Of a stretch of DNA of 64,000 bases, positions 43,079-52,300 are shown in pieces. Made by a program: the position numbers and the translations under genes. The notes beneath the pieces are model-generated. The model worked only from the letters and a program-made list of their open reading frames with translations, made no database searches and was not told where the DNA came from. The stretch is taken from assembly GCA_964631955.1 (NCBI GenBank), contig CAZWBA010000004.1, positions 124,001-188,000 of the forward strand. The letters run 5' to 3'. The DNA comes from CAMLJR01 sp964631955 (GTDB lineage Bacteria; Pseudomonadota; Gammaproteobacteria; Pseudomonadales; CAMLJR01). Position 1 is the stretch's first letter, and each line of letters opens with the position of its first letter.

Positions 43079-43363
43079 TCACAGCTTCCACTTAATAGGT
43101 TGTTCGCCGCCATGGTCATGACTGGAATGATCATGACCATCGCCGCAGACTTCACCATCCGCCTTGCTGCCGCGATCGATATACCCCGTGCGCTCGGTTT
43201 CCGGAATATTTTTTAATTCGTACGCGATCACAGCCTGCAAACATAATTCGCGCTGCTCGCCGGTCAGGATTCGTCCATCGGGCCATTTACCGATTTCAAT
43301 CGCCGTTTTTAAATTGGCGTAAATTTCCGGCGTAATCGTTTCGATAAGCTGTTGAAATTGCAT
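43079..43363 (-). CDS. DUF1315 (YeaC-like) protein with His-rich tail
   Basis: A 94-residue protein matching DUF1315: MQFQQLIETITPEIYANLKT, then GKWPDGRILTGEQRELCLQA and VIAYELKNIPETERTGYID. The tail adds GDGHDHSSHDHGG, a histidine/aspartate-rich patch that could bind metal. I chose 43363 because the family starts there; the longer frame is only open by chance over the rhomboid gene. It follows the rhomboid gene after 11 bp. Confidence 0.82.
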   Translation of the reverse strand: MQFQQLIETITPEIYANLKTAIEIGKWPDGRILTGEQRELCLQAVIAYELKNIPETERTGYIDRGSKADGEVCGDGHDHSSHDHGGEQPIKWKL

Positions 43364-43374
43364 GACAGAGCGCT

Positions 43375-44235
43375 CTATACCAAATGATCGGTTTTGTGAT
43401 CGCCCGTTTTTGCGATGAATGCCATCGCTAATCCAAGCAACAAACCAAAAATCAAACCGCTGACGTGCGCGACATTCGCCGTTGCGCCCATGCCGAGCGC
43501 ACCACTGAAATTGACGAAGCCCAATGCCAGGCTGATAAACATCATGATGACGAGCGGCTTTTCGACTTTGAGAATCGAATGCGGAAATATCCAAGTCCAC
43601 GCCAGGCAGTAGCCAAACAAACCGAAATCGACACCCGACATACCACCGAAGCGCCCAGGCCCGGCAAACACCGCCTGAGCGATATTGGATGACATCGCCA
43701 ACAACAGCACGATCGCCAGCAAGCGCCGGCTGCTTTGCGTCACCTCGATTTTTCTGCCCCAGAACCAGAGCAGCACCATATTGAACGCGATGTGCAGCAA
43801 ACTGAAATGTAAAAACATCGGCGTAAATAGACGCCAGTAATGACCCTGACTCAAATCGAATACGAGATAGTTTCCGAGTATCAGATCGTAATCAAAAAAA
43901 GTGAACCAGCGCATGATCGGCAGTTGCAGGCCACCGATCACCGCGCCGATGCAACTCAGGACGATCAGAATCATTGTCACCGGAAAACGCAGCAGCGCGA
44001 CCAGTAACGGATTGTGCGGCACCGGCAGCTCGGGATTTTCCGGGAGCGTTTCGCCGCGGCGCAATCGCGCATACAGTTCGCGCACCACGTCGATTTGCTC
44101 GCGGCGTTTTACCAGCAACATGCGCCGGCCTTCACGCTCGATCACGCGATGCGCCAGACCGTGGCGCCACAGATATTGACTCAGCGTCAGCAGATTTTCG
44201 TCGAGGGAGACTTCCAGAGCTTTTAATTCAGACAT
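43375..44235 (-). CDS. rhomboid-family intramembrane serine protease
   Basis: A 286-residue membrane protein: a cytosolic N-terminal domain of about 90 residues as in GlpG, then six membrane segments. The catalytic serine lies in FGGMSGVDFGLFGY (GxSG) and the histidine in ANVAHVSGLIFGLLLG (AHxxG). The HxxxN region is HIAFNMVLLWFWG. These are the rhomboid active-site features. It should cut membrane proteins near the periplasmic face; substrates unknown. In one run with DUF1315 downstream. Confidence 0.9.
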   Translation of the reverse strand: MSELKALEVSLDENLLTLSQYLWRHGLAHRVIEREGRRMLLVKRREQIDVVRELYARLRRGETLPENPELPVPHNPLLVALLRFPVTMILIVLSCIGAVIGGLQLPIMRWFTFFDYDLILGNYLVFDLSQGHYWRLFTPMFLHFSLLHIAFNMVLLWFWGRKIEVTQSSRRLLAIVLLLAMSSNIAQAVFAGPGRFGGMSGVDFGLFGYCLAWTWIFPHSILKVEKPLVIMMFISLALGFVNFSGALGMGATANVAHVSGLIFGLLLGLAMAFIAKTGDHKTDHLV

Positions 44236-44308
44236 CGATGCAATAAATCAAATGAAATTCGGAAAAAGGGAACAGACGATTAGCTACGTCTTCGCAACTA
44301 CGTATCGC

Positions 44309-45193
44309 TCAATAATTCGAGGAACTCCAGCCGAGTTTGTCGCGGCAGCTGGCGTAGAAGCTGTGCGTCAGCGGATGAATCATTTTCAGTTTGTGCGGTT
44401 TTTTCGTGATGTAAACCGAATCGCCCGATTGCGCGATGAGATTCACCTGACCGTCGCAGGTCACCGGCAATTGTGCGCCCGCGCTTTCGCAGATCACGAT
44501 TTTGATTTCGCTATTACCATCGACCACGATGGGTCGGCTCGACAAGGTATGCGGAAACATCGGCACCAATACGATGGCATCGAGCTTCGGATGCATGATG
44601 GGACCGCCGCCCGATAACGAATATGCGGTCGAACCTGTCGGCGTCGACACGATTAAACCGTCGGAGCGCTGGCGATAAACGAATTCACCTTCGATATACA
44701 ACTCGAACTCGATCATTTTCGCCGAGGTACCCGAGTTGACGACGACATCGTTCAGCGCATCGGCCGTACCGATCGGTTCGCCGTTGCGCTTCACCATCAC
44801 ATCGAGCAGGAAACGTTTTTCAATGCGGTAATGACCGTCGAGCACTTCGCCCACACGCTGTTCGATTTCATCGGGAGACACATCGGTGAGAAAGCCGAGA
44901 CGGCCGCGATTGACGCCGAGCACCGGCACATCGAAACGCGCGAGTGTGCGCGCTGCCGCGAGCAGACTGCCATCACCGCCGACGACGACGATGAGATCGC
45001 TCACTTCGCCGATCATTTTGCGCGAGCAGATGCGCGCATCGCGTAATAATTCCGGCTCGATCAGGTGATTGATCTGATCGCCGACGATGATATTGAGCGA
45101 GCGATTACGCAGAAAGACGATGAGCCGCTGCAGCGTTTCGGCAACCCCGTTGCCGTCGCGGCCCAGAATGCCAATGTTGCGAAAAGGTTCCAT
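44309..45193 (-). CDS. nadK: NAD kinase
   Basis: A 294-residue enzyme that phosphorylates NAD to NADP with ATP. Motifs: VVVGGDGSLLAAAR (GGDGS, phosphate binding), GVNRGRLGFLTDV, NDVVVNSG (NE/D motif), SDGLIVSTPTGSTAYSLSGGG (split: SDGLIVSTPTGSTAYS). Start at 45193 (MEPFRNIGILGRDGN) is the family's usual beginning; the longer frame adds 20 unrelated residues. Size is that of E. coli NadK (292). Confidence 0.95.
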   Translation of the reverse strand: MEPFRNIGILGRDGNGVAETLQRLIVFLRNRSLNIIVGDQINHLIEPELLRDARICSRKMIGEVSDLIVVVGGDGSLLAAARTLARFDVPVLGVNRGRLGFLTDVSPDEIEQRVGEVLDGHYRIEKRFLLDVMVKRNGEPIGTADALNDVVVNSGTSAKMIEFELYIEGEFVYRQRSDGLIVSTPTGSTAYSLSGGGPIMHPKLDAIVLVPMFPHTLSSRPIVVDGNSEIKIVICESAGAQLPVTCDGQVNLIAQSGDSVYITKKPHKLKMIHPLTHSFYASCRDKLGWSSSNY

Positions 45194-45316
45194 AACTGCG
45201 CGCCGTGCCGATTGATATATGCGGGCGAACCGCAAGCAGGCGGCATTATACACGCTGCACTCCGCGCACCGCGCAGCGCATCGGTCGCTCGCGAAAATCG
45301 GTCGGATACGTGATTT

Positions 45317-46498
45317 TTACAGCGATTTGCTGATCGGCGTCGCGGCGCTGGCGAATTCCTGCAGGCTCTGCAGATATTCGCTATCGCCTGCGCTGAGAAA
45401 ACGCGCGCGCTGCCCGAGCGACAACGCTTCGAACCCGTTGCGCAGTACGGTGACGTTGTAACCATCCTCGCTCAACAGATACGCGGCGGCGGTACTGCGG
45501 CGACCGCTGTTGCAATAGACGACGTAGCGTTTGTCGCGATTGAGCAGGCGCGATTTCAGTTTGAGGATCGTCAGCGGCATATTCAACGCCTCTGTTTCCG
45601 GACCCGATGCGGCATGCGCGAGTTCGTATTCGGATTCGGTGCGCACATCGATGAGCTGAGCACCTGCCGCCAGCTCGCGCTCGACATCGGCGAATGCGTG
45701 ACTGCGCACGGGTGGCGATTTCAGCAGCAGGAAAAAATCCTGCTTGTCCAGCTTCATGAGCACACCGTTATCGCGCATGACCACGGTGGCATTGCGCGGT
45801 GCATCGTTGACCAGCGCATCCTCGCCGAAGCAGCGGCCGACACCGAGTTCGGCGATCAATTCGGAAGCACCTTTTTCATCGCCGGCGCGGTACACCGAAA
45901 CGGCGCCCTCCTTGATGAAATAACAGCCATCGCCCGCCTCGCCCTGACGCACGATCACATCGCCCGAATGCGCGAACTGGGCGCGAAACCGCGAGAGGAT
46001 TTGCCGAATATTCATCGGCGGCACTTTGTAGAACAGATTCGAGCGCAGCAGCGTGAGCATCCAGTCGGCGTCTTCGTCGAGATCGCGCTGACCGGTGATA
46101 TCGAGCGTGATGTAATTGGCGGCCTGATCCCAGGCAAGCATGGCGTCGAGCTTTTCACTCGCGAAACGGATGATCTGGCAATCGTCGATGGCGATGACAC
46201 TTTCAAGGCGAGGCTGCCAGTGCGCGAGCGGAAAACGCGCCTGCGGATCGCTGGCCTCGATCACGCGCATCGCACCCCGGGTACGATCGGCATCGCCCGC
46301 GCGGTCAATACCGACCCTGCCGCTCAACAAATAAATATGTGTGTCGTCGCAGTCGCCGCGCTGCGCGATGACCTGTCCGCGACACAACACTTCGACCTGT
46401 GTATCGCGCAGCAGCGTATCGAGGTGGTCCTCCGTAAGCGCATTGACGGGAACCATGGTCTGCAACAGATGTTTTTTTAATTGTTCGTTCATTTGCAT
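45317..46498 (-). CDS. tandem cNMP-binding domains plus rhodanese domain, Cys present
   Basis: A 393-residue paralogue of the protein at 13548-14678: a first degenerate cNMP-like domain (about 15-135), a second with the cassette CFGEDALVNDAPRNATV (about 155-275), and a C-terminal rhodanese domain whose loop VYCNSGRRS keeps the catalytic Cys. It could link a nucleotide signal to persulfide or redox chemistry. Start at 46498 (MQMNEQLKKHL); a second ATG six bases on is possible. It lies 14 bp after the deaminase-like gene on the same strand. Confidence 0.83.
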   Translation of the reverse strand: MQMNEQLKKHLLQTMVPVNALTEDHLDTLLRDTQVEVLCRGQVIAQRGDCDDTHIYLLSGRVGIDRAGDADRTRGAMRVIEASDPQARFPLAHWQPRLESVIAIDDCQIIRFASEKLDAMLAWDQAANYITLDITGQRDLDEDADWMLTLLRSNLFYKVPPMNIRQILSRFRAQFAHSGDVIVRQGEAGDGCYFIKEGAVSVYRAGDEKGASELIAELGVGRCFGEDALVNDAPRNATVVMRDNGVLMKLDKQDFFLLLKSPPVRSHAFADVERELAAGAQLIDVRTESEYELAHAASGPETEALNMPLTILKLKSRLLNRDKRYVVYCNSGRRSTAAAYLLSEDGYNVTVLRNGFEALSLGQRARFLSAGDSEYLQSLQEFASAATPISKSL

Positions 46499-46512
46499 CG
46501 CGATCACGATCC

Positions 46513-47478
46513 CTATCCATTGGCGCGGCACCCGCGCGCGCCCTGCATGCCCCCGGTATGCACGGCTAGTATCCGTGTACCTGGAGCGAATTCTCCGCAC
46601 TCCGCCAGCCGGTGGATAGCGTACAACATTTTGCCCGAATAGACGGGCTCGATGCCGACCCCCGTGGCCTCGCTGAATTGCCCGATGAACCGTGCCAGCG
46701 ATTCCGGTACGCGCGCGTAACCGCCGCAGTGATGATCGGGCTCGACTCGCCAGTCGCAGGTGTCTGCGCTGCCATCGCCCGCACCCAGCAGACGCAGATG
46801 CGCCCGCACCTGTTCGGCAATAAAGTGTTCAGCAATAAAGCTGCCACCTTTCAACACCGCGATGCCGAGCACCCTGGAGCGACCGTTTAAACCGGCGACG
46901 ATTCCCGCGAGAGTCGCGCCGGTCGCTGTCGGCAAAACCACCAGATCGGGACACTCGTCCATCTGCGCGATGGCATTGCCTAACGCCACACAACCTTGCA
47001 CTCCCAATCGATTGGAACCGCCTTCGGGGACGATGTAACAAGGGCCGAAGCGCTTTTGCAGAGAGTGCAAAAGAGCCTGGTTTTGCAGATCCTTTTCTGA
47101 GGATTGCGTCAGCGCGCGATAGGTTTCGCGATCGACAAAATGCAATTGCATGCCCGCTGCAGCAGCATCGCGCAGCGTGGGATTTTCAGCGGCACTCACC
47201 TCGCCGCGAATGACGCCGACGGTTTCGAACCCCGCCGCCTGCCCCGCTATCGCCAGCGCATGAATATGATTGGAAAAAGCGCCGCCAAAACTGAGGATGC
47301 GCGAAAACCCATCGCGGCGCGCAGCCTGCAAATTTTCGGCAAGTTTGAACAGTTTATTACCCGAGCCGGAAGCATCGAGCTGATCGAGACGCCAGAGAGA
47401 AACATCGACTCCGCGACGCTGCCAGAATGGCCAGACCAGCTGTTGTACAGGCGCCCGCCGTGCGAGCTCCAGCAGCAT
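46513..47478 (-). CDS. ACC deaminase/D-cysteine desulfhydrase-family PLP enzyme
   Basis: A 321-residue fold-II PLP enzyme. The Schiff-base lysine is in GSGNKLFKLAENLQ, followed by SFGGAFSNHIHALA (conserved Ser-Asn-His), EGGSNRLGVQGCV and LPTATGATLAGIVAG. The family holds 1-aminocyclopropane-1-carboxylate deaminase and D-cysteine desulfhydrase; the sequence alone does not separate them, and most bacterial members of this form are desulfhydrases. Next to a rhodanese-domain gene, which would fit sulfur handling, but that is inference. Confidence 0.82.
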   Translation of the reverse strand: MLLELARRAPVQQLVWPFWQRRGVDVSLWRLDQLDASGSGNKLFKLAENLQAARRDGFSRILSFGGAFSNHIHALAIAGQAAGFETVGVIRGEVSAAENPTLRDAAAAGMQLHFVDRETYRALTQSSEKDLQNQALLHSLQKRFGPCYIVPEGGSNRLGVQGCVALGNAIAQMDECPDLVVLPTATGATLAGIVAGLNGRSRVLGIAVLKGGSFIAEHFIAEQVRAHLRLLGAGDGSADTCDWRVEPDHHCGGYARVPESLARFIGQFSEATGVGIEPVYSGKMLYAIHRLAECGEFAPGTRILAVHTGGMQGARGCRANG

Positions 47479-47497
47479 CAGGTCGAACCCATCGACA

Positions 47498-49006
47498 TCA
47501 GTTCGAGCCCGCCTGCGATGCGCGCGGCGTCAGCGGCAGATCGTCGCGGCGACGACGCGGCACCTCGCGATGCCTGGCGCAGCAATCGCTGTTGCCGGGC
47601 AGAAATTCGTTCGGCCGCCCGATTTTTTTGATGAGTTCGCCGCACAGATTCCCATCCTTATCCGACGCGGTACATACGGGCAACTCGTGATGCGCGAGCC
47701 AGCGCTGATACTGCTCGACCGTCACCATGCACTTTTCCGCGACATACGCGATTGGCGATTCGAGATAACGCGGAATATCCGTCACCGGAATCGTCATCGC
47801 ATCGACACCGGGCTGATAGGCAACGAAGGCGACACCGTTATCGACGAGATTGTCGAGGATGCGATCGGCACCCTGACCGATCAGACGCTCGCGCTCGCTG
47901 CGCAGGCGCGCCACCTCTTCGCGCAAGGTGCCGAGCTGTTCTTCGCGGTAGAACAATTCAACTTCGCGCATATCGAGCATTTCTTTCAATTCGGCACTCG
48001 CCTGCTCGATACGCGCCTTCAACTCGACCTCGAATTGCTGCTGCAACTGCTCGATGCTGCGCTGCTGTTCCGCTTCCTGCTGTTGCGCCTCTTCCTGTTG
48101 CACTTCCCGCTGCGCCAGCTCGGAAACCAGCTGTTCGCGCGCGCGCTGAAATTCATCGGCTTGCGCGGCGAGTTTTTCCTTTAACTTGAGGCCGCGGCGT
48201 TTTTCCTCATTCAATAAACGCTGTGCCGACTCGACCGTTTCCTTCATCTGGTTGAGCTGAATCTGATAGTGCTGATGCACCTGATCGATTTGTTGCTGCG
48301 CCGCCGATTTCAGCGTGGCCAATTGCAGTTGCTGTTCTTCTTTCAGCGCAGCCAATTTGCCGAGATATTCCTGCTGCAAAATCTGATTGATGCGTGTGCC
48401 CGCATCGGGGTCGGCTTTCGCAGCCTTATTTTTTGCTGCGGCTTTTTTCTGCGGCGCAACGCCCTCCGTCAACTGCGGAATCGAATCGTCCGTCAGCGCG
48501 TCGAGCAGCGGCGGCTGCGCGACGGTTTCGGTGATATCGGGGACATCGACTGCCAGCCCCAGGCGGTTGCGCTGTATCGCCTGCACCATCTGCTGCAGCG
48601 AGCTGTCCGCGCCTTCACCTTTTTCGTTGCCAAATACGGGATCCCACAACTGGCGCGCATGCCACGGCACCGAGCATTGACTGCGGCAGGCCAGACGAAT
48701 GCGCCCGCCGCCGAGATCGGGCCCGCGGCCTGCATTTTCGATGAGATGTTCGATGGGAACGTTCCAGCTGCGATTCACGTAACCGCGCGCGTCGAAATCG
48801 ACGAGGAAAAAAACCGCGCCGACGATTTGCAGGCGCTGATTGATGCGCAAAAAACACGCGTTGATTTCGCGGCCGGCAAATTCGGGCAGGCCGACCACCT
48901 GGTCGAGAACCGCCTCGAACTCGACCTGCAGCATTTCCTTGACCACGACATTGGCATCAAAGAAAACCACCGCGTGGTGAACCACCCCCATTTCGCGCGT
49001 ACTCAT
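47498..49006 (-). CDS. coiled-coil protein with Cys-rich C-terminus
   Basis: A 502-residue protein in three parts. An N-terminal globular region (about 1-140) with DANVVVKEMLQVEFEAVLDQ; a Gln/Glu/Lys-rich region of long coiled coil (about 205-395) with heptads such as KLAALKEEQQLQLATLKSAA and QQEEAQQQEAEQQRSIEQLQ; and a C-terminal part with CTASDKDGNLCGE and GNSDCCARHR, four cysteines and a histidine that may bind zinc. I do not recognise a named family, although related proteins exist in pseudomonads. AGGA lies eight bases before the ATG. Soluble, probably a structural or DNA-associated factor. Confidence 0.65.
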   Translation of the reverse strand: MSTREMGVVHHAVVFFDANVVVKEMLQVEFEAVLDQVVGLPEFAGREINACFLRINQRLQIVGAVFFLVDFDARGYVNRSWNVPIEHLIENAGRGPDLGGGRIRLACRSQCSVPWHARQLWDPVFGNEKGEGADSSLQQMVQAIQRNRLGLAVDVPDITETVAQPPLLDALTDDSIPQLTEGVAPQKKAAAKNKAAKADPDAGTRINQILQQEYLGKLAALKEEQQLQLATLKSAAQQQIDQVHQHYQIQLNQMKETVESAQRLLNEEKRRGLKLKEKLAAQADEFQRAREQLVSELAQREVQQEEAQQQEAEQQRSIEQLQQQFEVELKARIEQASAELKEMLDMREVELFYREEQLGTLREEVARLRSERERLIGQGADRILDNLVDNGVAFVAYQPGVDAMTIPVTDIPRYLESPIAYVAEKCMVTVEQYQRWLAHHELPVCTASDKDGNLCGELIKKIGRPNEFLPGNSDCCARHREVPRRRRDDLPLTPRASQAGSN

Positions 49007-49237
49007 GCCCGCGTCCTAGCCTCTTGGTTGATAACGCATCATGAATGACACGTTAATGGCCTTATTCGCCTTGGGCTTAATTATGGCTGCAGCCACTCAA
49101 AAGACACGCCTGGAAATGTGATTGATTTGGCAAGCCTCGCGCGGCCGCGCGGCGATCAACGCAAGATTCGGACGGAGGCGAGAATTACTCCGCATTTTTT
49201 CACGGGAACGGCGTGAAGACGGTTTTTCAGATATCCC

Positions 49238-50146
49238 CTAATGATGGTGGTCGTGATCGCAGGTCGCATGCTCGCCCCCATCGGCGGTAAGCAGTATGTC
49301 GTAGCAATCGGGACGGCGGTCGCGAAAAATTCCCCACGCATCCCGACGCAGACGGATCGCATCGAGATCGAAGGTATGCACCAGCACTGCTTCACCGGCT
49401 CGATCGGCCACCTGCAGCAGCGCGCCGGTTTCATCGCTGATAAACGACGAACCATAAAATGTGATGCGCCAGCCCGCATTATCCTTGCTGCTTTCGGTGC
49501 CGACGCGATTCGATGCAATCACCGGCACCAGATTGGCCGCTGCATGTCCCTGCTGTGCGCGCTGCCAGTGATCTTTCGAATCGATGCCGGAGTCGTGCGG
49601 CTCGGAACCGATCGCGGTCGGATACAACAACAACTCCGCACCCTGCAACACCATCGTGCGCGCTGCTTCGGGAAACCATTGGTCCCAGCAAATTCCGACA
49701 CCGATACGCGCGTACTGCGTATCCCATACCTGAAAGCCGGTATCGCCCGGATGAAAAAATTGCTTCTCCTGATAGCCCGGGCCATTCGGAATATGCGTTT
49801 TGCGATAGACGCCGAGCACATCGCCATCGGCATCGATGATCGCGATCGAGTTGTAATACGCGTTATTGGCGCGCTCGAAAAAACTGATCGGCAACACCAC
49901 CTTCAGTTCGCGTGCGATGTCGGAAAAATGATTGACCGCAGGATTTTCTTCCAGCGTTGTCGCCAGAGAAAAATGCTCTGGATTCTGATCGATGCAGAAA
50001 TACGGCGTCTCGAATAATTCCTGCAATAAAACAATCTGCGCACCCTGGCTCGCCGCCTGGCGCACCAGCTTTTCTCCGCGCGCGATATTGCCATCGCGGC
50101 TCCAGTCGCACGCCATTTGCGTTGCCGCTACCGTGACCTTACTCAT
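49238..50146 (-). CDS. aguB: N-carbamoylputrescine amidase
   Basis: A 302-residue nitrilase-fold hydrolase that converts N-carbamoylputrescine to putrescine, CO2 and ammonia. The catalytic Glu lies in LLQELFETPYFC, Lys in YRKTHIPNGPGYQEKQFF and Cys in GVGICWDQWFPEAAR. It starts at MSKVTVAATQMAC (50146), the usual beginning, with AGGA ten bases upstream. Its gene follows aguA by 50 bp; the two enzymes are consecutive steps in the agmatine route to putrescine. Confidence 0.95.
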   Translation of the reverse strand: MSKVTVAATQMACDWSRDGNIARGEKLVRQAASQGAQIVLLQELFETPYFCIDQNPEHFSLATTLEENPAVNHFSDIARELKVVLPISFFERANNAYYNSIAIIDADGDVLGVYRKTHIPNGPGYQEKQFFHPGDTGFQVWDTQYARIGVGICWDQWFPEAARTMVLQGAELLLYPTAIGSEPHDSGIDSKDHWQRAQQGHAAANLVPVIASNRVGTESSKDNAGWRITFYGSSFISDETGALLQVADRAGEAVLVHTFDLDAIRLRRDAWGIFRDRRPDCYDILLTADGGEHATCDHDHHH

Positions 50147-50165
50147 CTTAAAATTCCTCATTGAA

Positions 50166-50192
50166 TTCCCTCTCCCATTTGGGGAGAGGGAA
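50166..50192. repeat. 11-bp inverted repeat between aguA and aguB
   Basis: TTCCCTCTCCC (50166-50176) and GGGAGAGGGAA (50182-50192) with a five-base loop. On the minus strand (direction of transcription) it would form a hairpin in the 50-base aguA-aguB spacer. It lacks a T-tract, so it may attenuate or protect mRNA rather than terminate. It resembles scattered genomic palindromes. Confidence 0.65.
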
Positions 50193-50196
50193 GAAA

Positions 50197-51246
50197 TTAT
50201 TTTGATTTCGGCTGCTGCTGCGTAATGCAATGAATATTGCCGCCGCCATACGCCAGCTCATGCGCTGGTATCTGCACGACTTTGCGACGCGGAAATAATT
50301 CGGAAAGAACGCCGCGCGCCTGCTCATCGCGCTTGTGATCGCCGAATGCCGGCATCACCACGCCGTGATTGGCGATATAAAAATTGATATACGACTGCGA
50401 CAAACGCTCTGCACCGCGCATCATCACTTCCGGCTGCTCCAACGTGATTACGTCGAGTTTGCGTCCGCGTGCGTCGCGCGCTTCGCGCAAAATATCGGCG
50501 TTGCGTTGCAGCGGCGCAAAATCGATATCACTTTTGCTATTCGCAACGAGCGTGAGCACCACACCTGGCTCGGTAAAGCACGTAATCTCGTCGATATGAC
50601 CATCGGTATCGTCGTCGGCAATGCCTTCGGGCAACCAGATGACCTGCTGCGCACCGAGATAATCGAGCAATAATTTTTCAATCTCCTGCTTATTCAATTC
50701 AGGATTGCGATTTGGATGCAGCAGGCATTGCTCGGTCGTGAGTACAGTGCCTTCGCCATCGACATGAATCGAGCCGCCCTCAAGAACGAACGGTGCTTCG
50801 ATGCGCGAAATATTCAACCGGTCGAGAATAAATCGGGCGACATGCCGATCGTTTTCATACGGATATTTACCCCAGCCGTTGAAACGCCAGTCGACACCGG
50901 CCAGGTCTCCTTTTGCATTCACCACGAACGTCGGGCCGAAATCGCGCATCCACGAATCATCGAGCGTGTATTCCCAATATTCGACCTGATCGCCGCATAA
51001 CCGCTTCGCCTCGGCGAGATCGCGCGCGTTCACCAGCAGCGTCACCGGCTCGAATTGCAGAATCGTCTGCACGACGTGCGCGAAATTGCGGAAGGCACTG
51101 TCCATTCCGCGCGTCCATATCGCCGGATTCGACGGCCACGCCATCCAGCAGCGGCTGTGCTCGCACCATTCGGCAGGCATGGCAAAGCCCAGCGTCGATG
51201 CGCTCACGCAAATACCGTCGACTGACCCGGCAGAATGATTCGACAT
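50197..51246 (-). CDS. aguA: agmatine deiminase
   Basis: A 349-residue guanidino-modifying enzyme converting agmatine to N-carbamoylputrescine and ammonia. Motifs: MPAEWCEHSRCWMAWPSNP near the start, DDSWMRDFGPTFVVN, VLEGGSIHVDGEGT, DDTDGHIDEITCF (catalytic His/Asp) and the nucleophile in YGGGNIHCITQQQP. The length is close to known AguA (about 365). Start at 51246 is supported by GGAGGT five bases upstream. Pairs with aguB. Confidence 0.95.
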   Translation of the reverse strand: MSNHSAGSVDGICVSASTLGFAMPAEWCEHSRCWMAWPSNPAIWTRGMDSAFRNFAHVVQTILQFEPVTLLVNARDLAEAKRLCGDQVEYWEYTLDDSWMRDFGPTFVVNAKGDLAGVDWRFNGWGKYPYENDRHVARFILDRLNISRIEAPFVLEGGSIHVDGEGTVLTTEQCLLHPNRNPELNKQEIEKLLLDYLGAQQVIWLPEGIADDDTDGHIDEITCFTEPGVVLTLVANSKSDIDFAPLQRNADILREARDARGRKLDVITLEQPEVMMRGAERLSQSYINFYIANHGVVMPAFGDHKRDEQARGVLSELFPRRKVVQIPAHELAYGGGNIHCITQQQPKSK

Positions 51247-51418
51247 ACACAACCTCCACGAACAATGCGCTGAGTCTAACGGCCGCCCCCGGCGAGTCAA
51301 TGCGACCCGCCGCCGACCACTATCACTCCTCGCCTCCAAATGATTGGTGGCTTTAGGCATCACTGATATCCTGCGCGACCGCCGCCTTCGGACGCGCATC
51401 ACCCATCAAGGTTTCTCC

Positions 51419-52201
51419 ATGCATTTCGAACCGATCTACATCTTTTCGGGCTTGCTGGTCGGCTTCATCGTCGGCATGACCGGCGTAGGCGGCGGCTCGC
51501 TGATGACGCCGATTCTGCTGCATTTCGGCATTTCACCATCGGCCGCCGTCGGCACCGACCTGCTCTACGCAGCCATCACCAAAGCCGGCGGCATTTATGT
51601 GCACAACAAAAAACGCAATATCAATTGGCACATCACCGGCTGGCTCGCAGTTGGCAGCCTGCCTGCCAGCGCGATGACGCTGGCCGTCATGCATCGGATC
51701 GGTTTTGATTCTGCCGGCATGAACAGCTTCATTAAAGTCATGCTTGGCTATGCGCTGATTTTTACGTCGCTCGCCATTCTCTTCAAAAAGAAACTGCTCG
51801 ATTTCAGCCATCGCAACGACATCTGGATCGCGCGCATGTCGCCCAGCGAGCAGACCGCAGCGACGCTGGTGACCGGCATTGTGTTAGGCGTGATCGTGAC
51901 GATTACATCGATCGGCGCCGGCGCCGTCGGCACGGTTGCGCTGTTTCTGCTCTACCCCATGCTGCCGACCACCAAACTGATCGGCACTGAAATCGCTCAC
52001 GCCGTACCTCTCACTCTCGTCGCCGGCCTGGGCCATGCGGGCTTCGGCAATCTCGACTGGCAGCTGCTGGGCAATCTGCTGCTCGGCTCACTGCCCGGCA
52101 TTTATATCGGCAGCCATCTCGCCAGTCATGTCGCCGATCATTATTTGCGTCCGGCGCTCGCCATGATGCTGATCATCGTCGGCGCCCGGCTGGTGATGTA
52201 G
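51419..52201 (+). CDS. TauE/SafE-family sulfite/organosulfonate exporter-like permease
   Basis: A 260-residue membrane protein with about seven or eight hydrophobic segments. The opening FSGLLVGFIVGMTGVGGGSL and the second-half ITSIGAGAVGTVALFLLYP are the paired Gly-rich motifs of TauE/SafE. The start at 51419 (MHFEPIYIF) has AAGG seven bases upstream. Family members move sulfite, sulfoacetate or other small anions; the substrate here is unknown. It is divergent from aguA. Confidence 0.85.
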   Translation: MHFEPIYIFSGLLVGFIVGMTGVGGGSLMTPILLHFGISPSAAVGTDLLYAAITKAGGIYVHNKKRNINWHITGWLAVGSLPASAMTLAVMHRIGFDSAGMNSFIKVMLGYALIFTSLAILFKKKLLDFSHRNDIWIARMSPSEQTAATLVTGIVLGVIVTITSIGAGAVGTVALFLLYPMLPTTKLIGTEIAHAVPLTLVAGLGHAGFGNLDWQLLGNLLLGSLPGIYIGSHLASHVADHYLRPALAMMLIIVGARLVM

Positions 52202-52300
52202 CGACATAGCGCGCAAGTCCGCGTGCTAGACTCAAGCCGTCGCCATCGCGTCGTTTTGATTTTCGCTGGCGATGTCGGCGCAAACGAATGGAGTACGCGG

